From the NCBI RefSeq assembly GCF_900105985.1, contig NZ_FNUB01000005.1, positions 1,054,001 through 1,118,000 of the forward strand: DNA of 64,000 bases, written 5' to 3'. A program made the translations under genes and the position numbers. Below are positions 25,989 through 36,722 of this stretch, piece by piece (position 1 is the stretch's first letter; the number at the start of each line of letters is the position of its first letter). Source of the stretch: Tenacibaculum sp. MAR_2010_89 (GTDB taxonomy: Bacteria; Bacteroidota; Bacteroidia; Flavobacteriales; Flavobacteriaceae). The notes below the pieces were generated by a model. It was given only the letters and a program-made list of their open reading frames with translations. It had not been told where the DNA came from and made no database searches.

Positions 25989-28316
25989 TTAATCAGGCAA
26001 ACGATCTCTAACTTTTTTTGATCGGTTAAAGCGATAAGTAAACGTTATTGAAGTAAATCTACCAATTGGACGATTGTATGTATTTGTTGTGTAATTTTCT
26101 CCTGTTATTAATTGTTTGCTAACTCTTGAGTCTAAAATATTATTCATATTTAGAGTAACAGTAGCTTTATCTTCTAAAAAATCTTTGCTAATCCCTATGT
26201 TTGCTCTGTATTGAGCTTCAGTAAATATTTGACCACTTTGTCTTTCTCCTCTATAGTTAAAGCTTGACTGGATGGTAAGTTTTGAAAATCTCATTCTTGA
26301 GTTTAAACGAGTAGACCATGTATTATCGTTTACTGTGTAAATCCCTCTTTGATCAAAAGAATAATAGTTAAATTCACTAGATAAACGCCACCATTTGTTA
26401 GGAGAATATCGTAAAGCTAATTCAGCTCCAAATCTATTTTCAGTTCCTGAGTTTATAGGTTTGGAAATTAATGCTCCTGTCGTATTTGGAATTATTAAGG
26501 TTTCAAAAACATTTGTTGTACGTTGATAATAAATAGAAGGATTAAAGGTGAATTTATTCCAACGTTTTAATACACCTAACTCAAAAGAGTTTGTGTACAT
26601 AGGATTTAAATCGGGATTACCAACACGAATATTTCGCCTATCTGAAATTCCTCCAAAAGGGTTTAAATGCCAGAAACTAGGACGTCTTATTCTTCTACTA
26701 TAACTTAGTTGCATGTTTGCTCTCTTATTAAAGTTATAGGTTAAATGTGCTGTTGGAAATAAGTCAGTATAACTTTTTGCAGTTTTAAATTTGTTTTTCC
26801 TGTCTGTACTTCCAGTATTAGCATATTCTGCTCGTAGTCCAACTAGGTATTGTAGTTTGTTTTTTCTGTTACCATATTGTATGTATGCTCCGTAAATACG
26901 TTCGTTGTATTTTAATAAGTTATCTAAGCTATCTATTAGTGTAGCGTTGTCCCATACTTTATAGTTGCTATCAATGTTCCTGATTTCTCCTTTTATTCCC
27001 ATTTCAATATGTGTTTTTTTTGAAATAGGTAATTTAAAGTCAGATTGAAATAAAAAATCTTTACTGCTTTCTATATCTCTACTTTTTAATAAATTTATTG
27101 CTGAGGTTGTAGGAAATGTTTGTTGCTCTTCAACTAATTCGTTTTCGTCATCATTCCAAAAATCATATTGAAAATTTACAGTTAATTTTTGACCTTTTTT
27201 GGCAAATGTTTTTACATAGTTTAATTCAATTTGATTCGCTTTTTGAGGTTCTTTATATGTTTCTTTAGAGGTAAGAACATTGTCTATTTGTTTTAAGTTG
27301 TTTAAAAAATTAAAAGTATAATCTACACTGTTTTTACTGGTGTTATTTCTATAGTAGTAGCTTAGGGTTAGGGTGTTTTGATCATTTATGTAGTAATCAC
27401 TCCCAAAATAAAGATTAAACGTACTGCGGGATCTATTCATGTCTGTTGTTCTATTAGAAAATGAACTAATAGTGTTATTGGTAAAATTAGTTCTGTTTAA
27501 GTAACCATTACCATTAAACGACATGTAACGATATGAAATATTTGAAAATAGATTAAATTTTTCTTTTTTATAGTTCATATTGTAATTAATACTATGATTG
27601 TCTGGCGCTCCTGTGGTGAATTGGAGTGAGCTACCAAAGTCATTGTTTTTATTTTTCTTTAAAATAATATTAATGATTCCTCCGGTTCCTTCAGCATCGT
27701 ATTTGGCTGATGGATTCGTAATAACTTCTACCTTTTGGATGGTTTCTGAGGGAATAGATTCCAAGCCGTTGTTGCTTGTTAAAACAGAAGGTTTTCCATT
27801 AATTAAAATACGTACATTAGAGTTTCCTCTTAGGCTTACTGCACCTTCAATATCTACATTAACAGAAGGAACATTGTTTAAAATGTCGTTTACTGACCCT
27901 CCTTTTGAAATTAAATCTTTACCAACGTTAAAAACACGCTTATCTAACTTGTATTCGGTAGTTGATTTTTCTGCAATGACTTCTACTTCATCTAAGGCTT
28001 GCGCATTTTCTTCTAAATGAATAGTAACCATTTTTTTGTTCTTTGTAAGTGAGAGACTATTTATGGAATAGTTTTTAAATCCTATAAACTCAACTATTAC
28101 GTTATAAACACCTTTTTTGACTTTTACAGAATAGTTCCCTTTTTGATCAGTTGATTCACCGGTTATAATTTGATTTGTAGCAGGGTTTTTAAAAATAATT
28201 GTTGCGAATTCTAATGGTTGATTTGTGCTCTTTTCAACAACCTTTCCAGTAACTGTTACCTGTGCTGAAAGTGAAATTACAAAGAATAAAATAAATATTG
28301 ATAGTAAATTTTTCAT
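25989..28316 (-). CDS. TonB-dependent receptor-type outer membrane protein
   Basis: The 775-residue protein has a signal peptide (LSIFILFFVISLSAQ), a CarboxypepD_reg-like domain (VTVTGKVVEKSTNQPLEFAT, about 20-100), a plug region (VNDILNNVPSVNVDIEGAVS, NPSAKYDAEGTGGIINI) and a C-terminal beta-barrel of the OMP_b-brl_3 type, ending TSITFTYRFNRSKK. Such receptors import ligands or export or sense peptides across the outer membrane; the substrate is unknown. It follows the ankyrin gene by five bases, so the two are co-transcribed. Confidence 0.9.
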   Translation of the reverse strand: MKNLLSIFILFFVISLSAQVTVTGKVVEKSTNQPLEFATIIFKNPATNQIITGESTDQKGNYSVKVKKGVYNVIVEFIGFKNYSINSLSLTKNKKMVTIHLEENAQALDEVEVIAEKSTTEYKLDKRVFNVGKDLISKGGSVNDILNNVPSVNVDIEGAVSLRGNSNVRILINGKPSVLTSNNGLESIPSETIQKVEVITNPSAKYDAEGTGGIINIILKKNKNNDFGSSLQFTTGAPDNHSINYNMNYKKEKFNLFSNISYRYMSFNGNGYLNRTNFTNNTISSFSNRTTDMNRSRSTFNLYFGSDYYINDQNTLTLSYYYRNNTSKNSVDYTFNFLNNLKQIDNVLTSKETYKEPQKANQIELNYVKTFAKKGQKLTVNFQYDFWNDDENELVEEQQTFPTTSAINLLKSRDIESSKDFLFQSDFKLPISKKTHIEMGIKGEIRNIDSNYKVWDNATLIDSLDNLLKYNERIYGAYIQYGNRKNKLQYLVGLRAEYANTGSTDRKNKFKTAKSYTDLFPTAHLTYNFNKRANMQLSYSRRIRRPSFWHLNPFGGISDRRNIRVGNPDLNPMYTNSFELGVLKRWNKFTFNPSIYYQRTTNVFETLIIPNTTGALISKPINSGTENRFGAELALRYSPNKWWRLSSEFNYYSFDQRGIYTVNDNTWSTRLNSRMRFSKLTIQSSFNYRGERQSGQIFTEAQYRANIGISKDFLEDKATVTLNMNNILDSRVSKQLITGENYTTNTYNRPIGRFTSITFTYRFNRSKKVRDRLPD

Positions 28317-28321
28317 GTTTT

Positions 28322-28861
28322 TTATTTAATGTATTTTTTTAATAAGGTTATCATAGCTTCATTTTTTGTTGAAATTGCATGGTACATTGGGTATTCGTCA
28401 CCAGGAGAATTCAGCATAGGATCTGCGCCGTTTTTTAATAAAATTTCAGCAATTTTATAATGATTATTTCTAACAGCAGCAATTAAAGCAGTGCCATCAC
28501 CATTTACTTGTTTATTAATTTTTGCTCCTTTTTTAATAAGGTAACTAACGAAATTTAAATGCCCATTTGCTGAAGTAGCAATTAAAGGAGTTTCGTCTCC
28601 AGATGAATGGTATTCAGTTGAAGCGTTATAAGAAATTAAAAGTTTACCAATAGTTAAGTCTCCTTTTCGAGCTGCTGAGACTAATGGAGATCTAGGTTCA
28701 CCTAAGCCTCTGAAACTACAATTTGGATTTGTAGTTTTTAATAATGTACGAACTTGCGTTATGTTTCTTTTATTTACTGCATCTAGTAGTTTCTTACAAT
28801 TGTCTTGAGAGTAGCTTGATAAAGTAAAAGAACTAATAATAATTAATAATAACCTTTTCAT
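28322..28861 (-). CDS. Periplasmic ankyrin-repeat protein
   Basis: The 179-residue protein has a signal peptide (LLIIISSFTLSSYSQ) and about four ankyrin repeats, for example PLVSAARKGDLTIGKLLISY, PLIATSANGHLNFVSYLIKK and ALIAAVRNNHYKIAEILLKN. Ankyrin repeats bind proteins; a chaperone or partner role for the TonB receptor encoded next is plausible because the genes are five bases apart. No enzymatic motif is present. Confidence 0.88.
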   Translation of the reverse strand: MKRLLLIIISSFTLSSYSQDNCKKLLDAVNKRNITQVRTLLKTTNPNCSFRGLGEPRSPLVSAARKGDLTIGKLLISYNASTEYHSSGDETPLIATSANGHLNFVSYLIKKGAKINKQVNGDGTALIAAVRNNHYKIAEILLKNGADPMLNSPGDEYPMYHAISTKNEAMITLLKKYIK

Positions 28862-29071
28862 CTTTTTAGAATATTTGTTTTGTTAAACAAAAATGAGATG
28901 TATTTGAGGATATTATATAGAGAATAGACAAATGAGTATTAAAAGTCGACGTTTGGTATTTTTTTAATTAAATAATTAGTTTAGGAGGAAAAAGAATACA
29001 ATTAGGAGTAAAAAAAGCTAGTTTGTCGATTAGTACTAATAATTGATTATGCTATTTATATATTTACAAGT

Positions 29072-30145
29072 ATGATTACAATAACAACTATTATTAATTT
29101 TTTTCAGAAGAAGAGAGCATTACAGCATCTTCTATTTTGGTTTGCTTTTTTTATTTTAGATTTCCCTAAAGATTCTATTAAACATAATCAAGAGTTTACT
29201 TTTATAGGAACAACAGTGATGTCCTTATGTCATATGATTCCACAAATATTGACTTCTTATTTTTTAGCATATTATGTAATCCCAAAGTTTTTGTTGAAGA
29301 AAAAATATGTAAAAACAATTATATTGTTTTTGTTGGGATCTTATTTGTTAGCTGCATTTAATCGGTTTTTAGTGGTGCATGTTGGTGAAATATTAGTAAG
29401 AAAAGGTTTTTTTACACAAGAGCCAATCTTGGAAATACTATCCGATTGGAAAAAACTTCTTTTTTACTACATACCAAGTATGTATCTAATCACATTAATA
29501 TTTCTTTCAGTCAAATACTTTATGGATTATAAAAAAGTAACGGAAAAAGGATTGGTGTTAGAGAAAGAAAAAACTAAAAGTGAGTTGGAAACTTTAAAAG
29601 CACAATTGAATCCGCATTTTTTATTCAATACGTTGAATAATATTTATACACTTTCTTTAGAGAACTCTCCAAAAACACCAACATCGATTGGTAAGCTTTC
29701 AGAGATTTTAGATCATATACTATATAGGTGTAATGGTAAATTTGTGACACTTTCTAGTGAAATACAACTGATGAAGAATTATATAGAATTAGAAAAATTA
29801 AGATATGATGATAGATTGCAAATTTCTTTTATTACAGAAATTGAAAATGATATAGAAATCCCTCCATTAATTTTATTGTCGTTAGTAGAAAATGCTTTTA
29901 AACATGGAGCTGGAGAAGATAGCGGGTCGCCAAAAATTAATATTCATATATCAAATAATGAAGAAGGGTTTCTTTTTAAGATTTCAAACTCTGTGTCAAA
30001 AGATTATCAATCTAAAAGCAAAGAGAGCATTGGTCTTACGAATATTAGAAAGCAACTTAATTTAATTTACCAAAAAAAATATAGTTTGGAAATAGATTAT
30101 TCTAACTATAATTTTACAGTAATGTTAAATATTAATGAAAGTTAG
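29072..30145 (+). CDS. LytS-type sensor histidine kinase
   Basis: The 357-residue protein has about four N-terminal transmembrane helices (to about 160), a coiled linker, the His_kinase domain AQLNPHFLFNTLNNIYTLS with the phosphoacceptor His, and an HATPase part (LILLSLVENAFKHGAG, SIGLTNIRKQL). It pairs with the LytTR regulator four bases downstream. The signal sensed is not evident. It resembles the split kinase at 60-61 kb in layout. Confidence 0.9.
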   Translation: MITITTIINFFQKKRALQHLLFWFAFFILDFPKDSIKHNQEFTFIGTTVMSLCHMIPQILTSYFLAYYVIPKFLLKKKYVKTIILFLLGSYLLAAFNRFLVVHVGEILVRKGFFTQEPILEILSDWKKLLFYYIPSMYLITLIFLSVKYFMDYKKVTEKGLVLEKEKTKSELETLKAQLNPHFLFNTLNNIYTLSLENSPKTPTSIGKLSEILDHILYRCNGKFVTLSSEIQLMKNYIELEKLRYDDRLQISFITEIENDIEIPPLILLSLVENAFKHGAGEDSGSPKINIHISNNEEGFLFKISNSVSKDYQSKSKESIGLTNIRKQLNLIYQKKYSLEIDYSNYNFTVMLNINES

Positions 30146-30148
30146 TTT

Positions 30149-30856
30149 ATGAAAATAAAATGTTTGTTAGTTGATGATGAACCATTAGCTATTAAGTTGA
30201 TAGAAAATCATATTTCAAAAATTGATTCTTTACAGGTTGTGGCTACTTGCAATAATGCTATAAAAGCATTTGAAATTTTAAGTACTCAGGAAATAGATTT
30301 ATTGTTTTTGGATATAAAAATGCCTAATATTACTGGAATTGATTTTTTGAAAACTATAAAAAACCCTCCGAAAACAATTTTCACAACAGCATATAGAGAT
30401 TATGCTATTGAGAGTTACGATTTAGATGTGGTTGATTATTTATTAAAACCTATAACATTTGAGCGTTTCTTCAAATCTATTGATAAATTTCTTAGAGCGA
30501 ATTCTTTAATTGTACCTGAAAAAAAAGAAGTTTTACAAGATGAATTTATCCTTGTTAAATCAGGGAATAAGCATCATAAAATTAAAATTGATCAAATTTT
30601 ATTTATAGAAAGTTTGAAAGATTATATTAAAATTCATACGGTTAATGATAAACGAATTGTTTCTAAATACAAAATAGGTGAAATAGAAGAAGAATTAGCA
30701 AATAAAAATTTTTTACGGGTACATCGTTCCTATGTCATAAATACAAATAAAATTTCAGCTTTTACAATTAATGATATAGAAGTGAATTCAGTTGAAATTC
30801 CTATTGGGGCTAGTTATAAAGATAAGGTTATTACTTTTTTAAAGAATATAGTTTAA
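30149..30856 (+). CDS. LytTR-family response regulator
   Basis: The 235-residue protein has a receiver domain with acidic pair VDDE and D55 in LFLDIKMP, then a LytTR DNA-binding domain ([30 protein letters not shown]). It is the cognate regulator of the kinase just upstream. Targets are unknown; the next gene has its own promoter box. Confidence 0.92.
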   Translation: MKIKCLLVDDEPLAIKLIENHISKIDSLQVVATCNNAIKAFEILSTQEIDLLFLDIKMPNITGIDFLKTIKNPPKTIFTTAYRDYAIESYDLDVVDYLLKPITFERFFKSIDKFLRANSLIVPEKKEVLQDEFILVKSGNKHHKIKIDQILFIESLKDYIKIHTVNDKRIVSKYKIGEIEEELANKNFLRVHRSYVINTNKISAFTINDIEVNSVEIPIGASYKDKVITFLKNIV

Positions 30857-30864
30857 TACATTTG
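30857..30864 (+). promoter_or_regulatory. -7 promoter box of the HbpS-like gene
   Basis: TACATTTG fits TAnnTTTG and ends 23 bases before the ATG at 30888. No TTG at the expected -33 place, so it may be weak or activated. Confidence 0.4.
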
Positions 30865-30887
30865 TAGTTGAAAAATTAATATCCATT

Positions 30888-31289
30888 ATGAATATCACAT
30901 TACTTGAAGCTGAAAATGTAATTAGCAGGGCGAAAATTAAAGCAAATCAATTAAATGTATATATGAATATAGCAGTTGTTGATGCGGGAGCAAATTTATT
31001 GACTTTTGCTAGAATGGATGGAGCTGTACTAGGAGCTATAGATATCGCTATTAAAAAGGCTAAAACAGCTCGTTTATTTAATAAAGAAACAGGAGTGTTG
31101 GGTGAGTTGTCACAACCTAATGGACCCTTATTTAATATTGAACATTCAAATGGTGGATTAATTACATTTCCAGGAGGAATTCCAATAAAAAATGCAGATG
31201 GTGATATTATAGGGGCTATTGGGGTTAGTGGAAGTTCAATAGAAAATGATTTTCTTGTAGCAGAATATGCAGTTACATTATTACAGTAA
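30888..31289 (+). CDS. HbpS/GlcG-family heme-binding-like protein
   Basis: The 133-residue protein matches the short HbpS/GlcG fold: [18 protein letters not shown], then [15 protein letters not shown] and [21 protein letters not shown]. Family members bind heme or related cofactors, and some act as sensors or in catabolism of small acids. No signal peptide, so cytoplasmic. It lies between the LytTR regulator and recX. Confidence 0.85.
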   Translation: MNITLLEAENVISRAKIKANQLNVYMNIAVVDAGANLLTFARMDGAVLGAIDIAIKKAKTARLFNKETGVLGELSQPNGPLFNIEHSNGGLITFPGGIPIKNADGDIIGAIGVSGSSIENDFLVAEYAVTLLQ

Positions 31290-31303
31290 GTTTATTAGAA
31301 AAT

Positions 31304-31774
31304 ATGAGTAAAAAAGTATTTACTGTTGATGAAATTAAGAGGAAAATTGAATTTTATTGTGTATACCAAGATCGATGTCATAAAGATGTAGAAAAAAAAT
31401 TAAGAGACTATAATTTAATTCCTGAAGCAAGAGAGTATGTTTTATTACATCTTTTGGAACACAATTTTTTAAATGAAGAACGATTTTCAAAAAGTTTTGC
31501 TAGAGGGAAGTTTAGAATAAAAAAGTGGGGTAAGCAACGAATAGTTCGTGAATTAAAACAAAGAGAGATATCGTCTTATAATATCAAAACGGCTTTAAAA
31601 GAGATTGATGAACAAGACTATATAGCTACTTTATACAGTTTAATAGAAAAGAAAAATAACTTTTTAAGCGAAACAAACTTATTTAAGAAAAAAAAGAAGA
31701 TTATAGATCACCTATTATACAAAGGTTTTGAAACTAATTTAATTTTTGAAGCAGTAAATGAAGTCGTTATTTGA
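31304..31774 (+). CDS. recX: Regulatory protein RecX
   Basis: The 156-residue protein has three-helix RecX repeats: ARFSKSFARGKFRIKKWGKQ matches the family core F-a-r-s-r-...-G..ri..eL (EERFSKSFARGKF, RIVRELKQREI). RecX binds RecA filaments and moderates recombination and the SOS response. It converges with and overlaps the next gene by eight bases. Confidence 0.88.
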   Translation: MSKKVFTVDEIKRKIEFYCVYQDRCHKDVEKKLRDYNLIPEAREYVLLHLLEHNFLNEERFSKSFARGKFRIKKWGKQRIVRELKQREISSYNIKTALKEIDEQDYIATLYSLIEKKNNFLSETNLFKKKKKIIDHLLYKGFETNLIFEAVNEVVI

Positions 31775-32288
31775 ATTTAGATAAGAATAGGGAGTCTTGT
31801 ACTTTTTTGATGTCAATTACTTTTCTTATATCGTTGTTAGGAATCTCTACAGATAAAACATAGTGTTTAATTTTCCATTCGTTATTTTTATTTTTTTCTA
31901 GTACTCCTGAGCCTCTACAGGTTCCCATCCATGTATTCAGTAATTCATCAAACCAAACAATTTCGTTGTTATTACTAGTGTAAATATTTCTTTCAAGAGG
32001 TTTAAAATCCCAAGCTTTTCCTTTGTCAAAATAAGGTTTACAAAAGTTACTGAATTCTTTTTTAGTCCAATTTTCTGAAGCATCAGTTCCAATATAAATA
32101 GAAGTATTCGCCAGACTATTAAAATAATTTTCATAATTAGCTTCTGCAGCAGCATTGTGCCAATTGTTTAATAACAGATTAACTTCTGTTTTTATTTCCT
32201 TAATACTAATTTTTTGGGCTTCTTTTTTTTCATTACATGCAGTAAAAATAAATACGCTTAAAGAAAATAGTAATAGAAAATTTTTCAT
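31767..32288 (-). CDS. SnoaL/DUF4440-like lipoprotein
   Basis: The 173-residue protein has a lipobox FTAC (Cys 18) and an NTF2-like body (LLNNWHNAAAEANYENYF, ANTSIYIGTDASENWTKKEF, then NEWKIKHYVLSVEI). Proteins of this type form a small cone fold without an established common activity. Probably anchored to a membrane facing the periplasm. It converges with recX. Confidence 0.75.
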   Translation of the reverse strand: MKNFLLLFSLSVFIFTACNEKKEAQKISIKEIKTEVNLLLNNWHNAAAEANYENYFNSLANTSIYIGTDASENWTKKEFSNFCKPYFDKGKAWDFKPLERNIYTSNNNEIVWFDELLNTWMGTCRGSGVLEKNKNNEWKIKHYVLSVEIPNNDIRKVIDIKKVQDSLFLSKFK

Positions 32289-32372
32289 CTTGATTATAGA
32301 ATTTGTTCTTATAAAACCAAAACTACTAAAAAATAATTGAATTTGTAATTACTTGTTTTTAATTATAAAAAC

Positions 32373-32401
32373 AAAAAACCGAAGCATATAGCTTCGGTTT
32401 T
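32373..32401 (-). terminator. Terminator of the BNR exoprotein gene
   Basis: AAAACCGAAGC and GCTTCGGTTTT flank a five-base loop, about 20 bases beyond the exoprotein stop. Confidence 0.85.
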
Positions 32402-32422
32402 GAATCAAAAAAAAATATTTTA

Positions 32423-35400
32423 TTATTTTAAAATAAGCTTTTTAGTAGCCGATTTACCATTCATTTGCATTTTTAGTAAATATATACCACTTGAATAGTT
32501 ACTCATGTCTAAACGATGATTACTATCTTTAATATTCTTTTTAGAAAATACTTGTTTACCAGTAATATCAAAAACACCAACATTCATAGTCTCTCCTTCT
32601 GATTTCCATTTTAAATTAAAAATACTTTCAGATGGATTTGGTGAAATTGAAATGTTATTTAGTAAAGTAACATCACCACTAGATAATGTTCCTTCAATTA
32701 CTAAATCGTCAATTACAGCACCTTCACCATTCGTATTATCATCAGCTTTAAATACAAAACGGATTATAAAACTGTTTTCTGTTGAAAAAGCAGATAAATC
32801 ATAGCTATACTGATGAGCAGTAGCGTTAGTTCCTCCTAGGGTGTTACTTTCAGTACCAGCACCAGTCCATTGCTTTCCAGGTAATTTTGATCTATTTGTA
32901 GAATCAGTTGTTGCTGAACTATTATACCAGTTTGCATCTGAAGCTGTACCTAAAATTTTCCAGTTTTTACCATTGTCAGTAGTGTACTCAACATTCATGT
33001 AATCCCAATCTTTTTCAATATCAAAAGCCATTTTGAATTTCAAGTTAGGATTTGTGATTTGAGTTATGTCATAACAACCTGTATAAAGATATCCAGTTGT
33101 TTTATCAGGGTAGTTTCCAGTTGCTTTTGTAAAGTAAGCTTTAGATCCTGAAGGTACTTTCAATTGTGTTTTACCAGCAGAACCAATCTCCCACATTGCA
33201 CTCGAGGTGGTTTCTACCAATAATTCATCACTACTATTTTCAAAAGAATTTAAAGTAGTAGGAGTGCTATTAAAATTATTTAATAAAAATGTAGTGCTTT
33301 GTTTGTTATTACTAGCATAAGCATCATTGGTAATAATTGTTTCAACAGCTAAAGAATGATTACCGCTTGCTACATTAAAAGTAGGTATTGTAATTTTTTT
33401 AGTTGCTTCAGAAGGAATACTACCAGTCCAGTTGTAAGTACTTTCAACTCCCCCGTCAATACTATATTTAACAGTTACAGCTGTTATTTCATTTTTCCCT
33501 TGGTTTTTAACTGTAACTTCAGGAGCCAAACCAGCTTCACAGTTAAGTTTGTTTGATACTGGGCTGTCTATAGATAATAAACGTACGTCATTATTAGGTA
33601 GTTTCTTTGGGATTGGTGTAGAAAATATACCTCTACCAAAAGTAGCAGCATACAATATAGCTTCTTCTTCATTTATTTCTAAATCTCTAATTTGAGTGTT
33701 AGGTAACTTATTGTCAAATGTTTTCCATTCTGTAATGTCATCATTAATATAATACACGCCTAAATTTGTTCCTAGATAAACAGTATTATTCCCACTTCTA
33801 GTATGATGTTTAATAATATTTTTACCTTCAGAAGGCAAATTTCCTAATATTTTTGTAAATGTAGGAGCATTATTTTTTGCGTTTGTAGATTTGTATACAT
33901 TTTGGCTAGTTACAAGCCAAACAGTATCTGAATCGGTATTACTTACTTCTATAGAGTTTACACTTTCATTAAATGCAGCAATTATTGAAAATGTTACACC
34001 AGCATCAGTACTTTTATGAATTTTTGAAACACCAAAGCTATTTCTTCCAAATGCATATATAGTATTATCATCGTTTGGGTCAATTTCTAGGCCAACGATA
34101 TCGCCTTCAAAATTATGATTTGATAATTTGATCCATTTTCTGTTAGAAGGATTAGTTTCATCTAGTTTATATACTTGACTATATCCAGCATAGATACTCC
34201 CTTTACTGTCAGAAACCAAAGGAGTGATCCATTTACCTCCAGTATCACCAGTAGCAACATTTCTTTCGTCGCTTGGTGATATTAGAGAAGAGGTTCCATT
34301 TGATGAAATATTATCAGATATGAATAAGTAATATCCATTCTGCATGAAACCATAGTGTTTTTTATAATCATTTACACTTATAATACCTTCCATTCCATCC
34401 CCTCCGTGGTAGTTATACCATTTTTCACTATTATAACCAAAACCGCCATTGTCTTGTGTACCACCAGCTATTATGTCTTTCTTTGTTTGTGAAATTGAAA
34501 TTTTGTAAAATTGACTGATAGCGATATTTTTTGTTAAATCGGTATAAGTTACCCCATTGTCTTCAGACATATATATTCCTCCATCTGTACCTGCAAATAA
34601 TTTATTTCCAAAAAAGCGTAAAAAATGAATGTCTGCATGAGTATAGCTTTTTTCATATTTATCCCAATTATTTGTTTTGAAAAAATTATCACCTCCATTT
34701 ACTGATTGCCATATGTTTAGAACACCTACATAAAGTCTATCAGCATTGGTAGGAGATACAGTGAATGCTAGATCAAACCATGCTTGGTTACTTTCAAAAA
34801 TGTTATTATTTTCATTTGTTTTAGTGAAAGTTTCACCACTATCTGTTGATTTGTAAATACCATTAAATTTTCGGTTTTCACTTCTTGTAGCTGCACTTAT
34901 AACATACAAGTAATTTGAGTTTGCAGCTGTTACATCCATAGTCATTCTAGAAGAATTACTTTCATCTTTATCAGTAGTCAAAAGATTATCTGTTGTTATT
35001 CCAGGTATGTTTTTTTCAACAAAAGTATCACCTCCATCAGTAGATTTAAAAAAACGATCTTTGGTTAAAGCATACCAAGTGTTAGCATCCCCAGGTTTCA
35101 TTTTTATGTCTAAGATATTTCCAGAAAGTTTAGTGCTCCAAGTTGTTCCTGCATCTGTAGTTTTTTGAACACCAGTACTTGTAGCAACTAATAGAGTATT
35201 AGATGCATTAGGCATAAAATAAATCTCATTCATAGAGTTTGGATTACCTGGAATTGCTCCTGTATTGTTCCATGTTATCCCTCCATCAGTTGATTTCCAT
35301 ACACCAACTGCATAAGAATGATTGGCATCATCATCACCAGTTGCAATATAAATTGTTTTTGAATCGGTAGGGTGAATAGCAATACCTGAAACACCAATTT

Positions 35401-35932
35401 GTGGTAAATAATCAGTTAAAGGAGTCCAATTAACCCCAGCATCAGTAGATTTCCATATTCCACCAGCAGGAGATCCAATATAATAGGTATTTGAATTACT
35501 AGGGTCAACAGCTATTGCATTAATACGTCCTTGACCAATTTGTTCAAAATTAGGAGCCAAGCCAGATGTATTTGAACTAGTAAAAGGACCAAGAGCTTTC
35601 CAATCTCCATTATTTTTTATATTTTGTTTACTTAATTGTTTTTTTTGTTCCCAAGCGTTCCATAAATCTTTTGCTGGAGCTATAGTTCCGTCAGGTTTTA
35701 AGTAATGAGACCAGTGATATTCCCATCGTTTAAAAGGTTTTAATCCACTACCTTTTTTATCTCGGTCAATGGTTTTAAAATAAGTTTCTGCAGCCTTAGA
35801 AACATCTTCTAAGGTGATTTTTTTCTTCTGCTTTAATTCACTTGATTCAGACCATGGAGCATTTTGCTGGATCTGTCCATAAAAAGGAAATGTTAAAGAG
35901 AAAAATAATAAAAGGGTAATTGTATTTTTCAT
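32423..35932 (-). CDS. T9SS-secreted BNR/sortilin-type repeat exoprotein
   Basis: The 1,169-residue protein has a signal peptide (ITLLLFFSLTFPFYGQ) and many BNR/VPS10-like repeats (GGIWKSTDAGVNWTPL, VGVWKSTDGGITWN, GGIYMSEDNGVTYTDL), forming beta-propellers over about 140-770. A CARDB-like and a MAM-like region (CYDITQITNPNLKFKMAF) follow, then a C-terminal T9SS type A sorting domain (ISPNPSESIFNLKW, ending SATKKLILK). It is exported by type IX secretion to the surface or medium. Role likely adhesion or polymer hydrolysis; no catalytic residues were identified. Confidence 0.9.
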   Translation of the reverse strand: MKNTITLLLFFSLTFPFYGQIQQNAPWSESSELKQKKKITLEDVSKAAETYFKTIDRDKKGSGLKPFKRWEYHWSHYLKPDGTIAPAKDLWNAWEQKKQLSKQNIKNNGDWKALGPFTSSNTSGLAPNFEQIGQGRINAIAVDPSNSNTYYIGSPAGGIWKSTDAGVNWTPLTDYLPQIGVSGIAIHPTDSKTIYIATGDDDANHSYAVGVWKSTDGGITWNNTGAIPGNPNSMNEIYFMPNASNTLLVATSTGVQKTTDAGTTWSTKLSGNILDIKMKPGDANTWYALTKDRFFKSTDGGDTFVEKNIPGITTDNLLTTDKDESNSSRMTMDVTAANSNYLYVISAATRSENRKFNGIYKSTDSGETFTKTNENNNIFESNQAWFDLAFTVSPTNADRLYVGVLNIWQSVNGGDNFFKTNNWDKYEKSYTHADIHFLRFFGNKLFAGTDGGIYMSEDNGVTYTDLTKNIAISQFYKISISQTKKDIIAGGTQDNGGFGYNSEKWYNYHGGDGMEGIISVNDYKKHYGFMQNGYYLFISDNISSNGTSSLISPSDERNVATGDTGGKWITPLVSDSKGSIYAGYSQVYKLDETNPSNRKWIKLSNHNFEGDIVGLEIDPNDDNTIYAFGRNSFGVSKIHKSTDAGVTFSIIAAFNESVNSIEVSNTDSDTVWLVTSQNVYKSTNAKNNAPTFTKILGNLPSEGKNIIKHHTRSGNNTVYLGTNLGVYYINDDITEWKTFDNKLPNTQIRDLEINEEEAILYAATFGRGIFSTPIPKKLPNNDVRLLSIDSPVSNKLNCEAGLAPEVTVKNQGKNEITAVTVKYSIDGGVESTYNWTGSIPSEATKKITIPTFNVASGNHSLAVETIITNDAYASNNKQSTTFLLNNFNSTPTTLNSFENSSDELLVETTSSAMWEIGSAGKTQLKVPSGSKAYFTKATGNYPDKTTGYLYTGCYDITQITNPNLKFKMAFDIEKDWDYMNVEYTTDNGKNWKILGTASDANWYNSSATTDSTNRSKLPGKQWTGAGTESNTLGGTNATAHQYSYDLSAFSTENSFIIRFVFKADDNTNGEGAVIDDLVIEGTLSSGDVTLLNNISISPNPSESIFNLKWKSEGETMNVGVFDITGKQVFSKKNIKDSNHRLDMSNYSSGIYLLKMQMNGKSATKKLILK

Positions 35933-36032
35933 TCTAAAAATTGTAAAAGAGTTATATTTTTATTCCATTTTAACTAAATTGGCATTTAGTAGTCACAATA
36001 TTAACATATTTAACACCATAAACCCTACTAAT

Positions 36033-36578
36033 TTAGCGTATTTTTTTGAATACTTCATCAATTTTAACAGAGTTGTTAAATTTGTCTTTTTTATAAATTG
36101 CAATTATTTTAGAGTTAAGACTGTTAAATGATGAAAAAATATTTTCTATTTGTTTGTTCACTTGTTGTGAGGAAATTGCAGGAATATACGTCATGTCAGC
36201 TAATCTTAAAACTTCATTTTCAAAAACATTAATGCGTGCATTGAAAGCAGGTGTTTTAAGTGTTTTTATAATATTACTATCTTTCGCTTTCTTTGTTAAG
36301 TTTTTTAATTCTAAAGCGTTGTTCAAAGCTTCTCTAGGAGTTGTTTTTTCATATTGATTAAGAAATTCAGCTAAATCAGAGTATTCTTTCCACTTTTTTA
36401 ATTTGATTAGAAAAACGCTATCTAAGTTATTATAGGTATAACTATTTGTAATATTCATTCCACTTTTTGTTATAGTAGTTTTTTTTGTCTCTTTTTTAGA
36501 CTGAGAACAACTTAAAACTATAATTAATACAAATAGTTTTAAAAAACGAAGAGCTGGAAGTTTCTTTAAATTTATCAT
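36033..36578 (-). CDS. Lipoprotein of unknown function
   Basis: The 181-residue protein has a lipoprotein signal with VLSC (Cys 24). The body is helical (YNNLDSVFLIKLKKWKEYSDLAEFLNQYEK and further helices). It resembles no family I can name. Lone gene between the exoprotein and the threonine dehydrogenase. Confidence 0.7.
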   Translation of the reverse strand: MINLKKLPALRFLKLFVLIIVLSCSQSKKETKKTTITKSGMNITNSYTYNNLDSVFLIKLKKWKEYSDLAEFLNQYEKTTPREALNNALELKNLTKKAKDSNIIKTLKTPAFNARINVFENEVLRLADMTYIPAISSQQVNKQIENIFSSFNSLNSKIIAIYKKDKFNNSVKIDEVFKKIR

Positions 36579-36686
36579 GATGTAAAATTACAGATTTATT
36601 AGTTAAAGTCAAATTGATGTTTTTTGATAGAAAAATTATTAATTCTTAAAAAACAATATTTTTATTTTATGAAATCTGAAATTTGT

Positions 36687-36694
36687 TACTTTTG
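36687..36694 (+). promoter_or_regulatory. -7 promoter box before the epimerase gene
   Basis: TACTTTTG fits TAnnTTTG and lies 28 bases before the ATG at 36723. Confidence 0.5.
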
Positions 36695-36722
36695 TATGTT
36701 TATATTTTTGAATTATTAATAA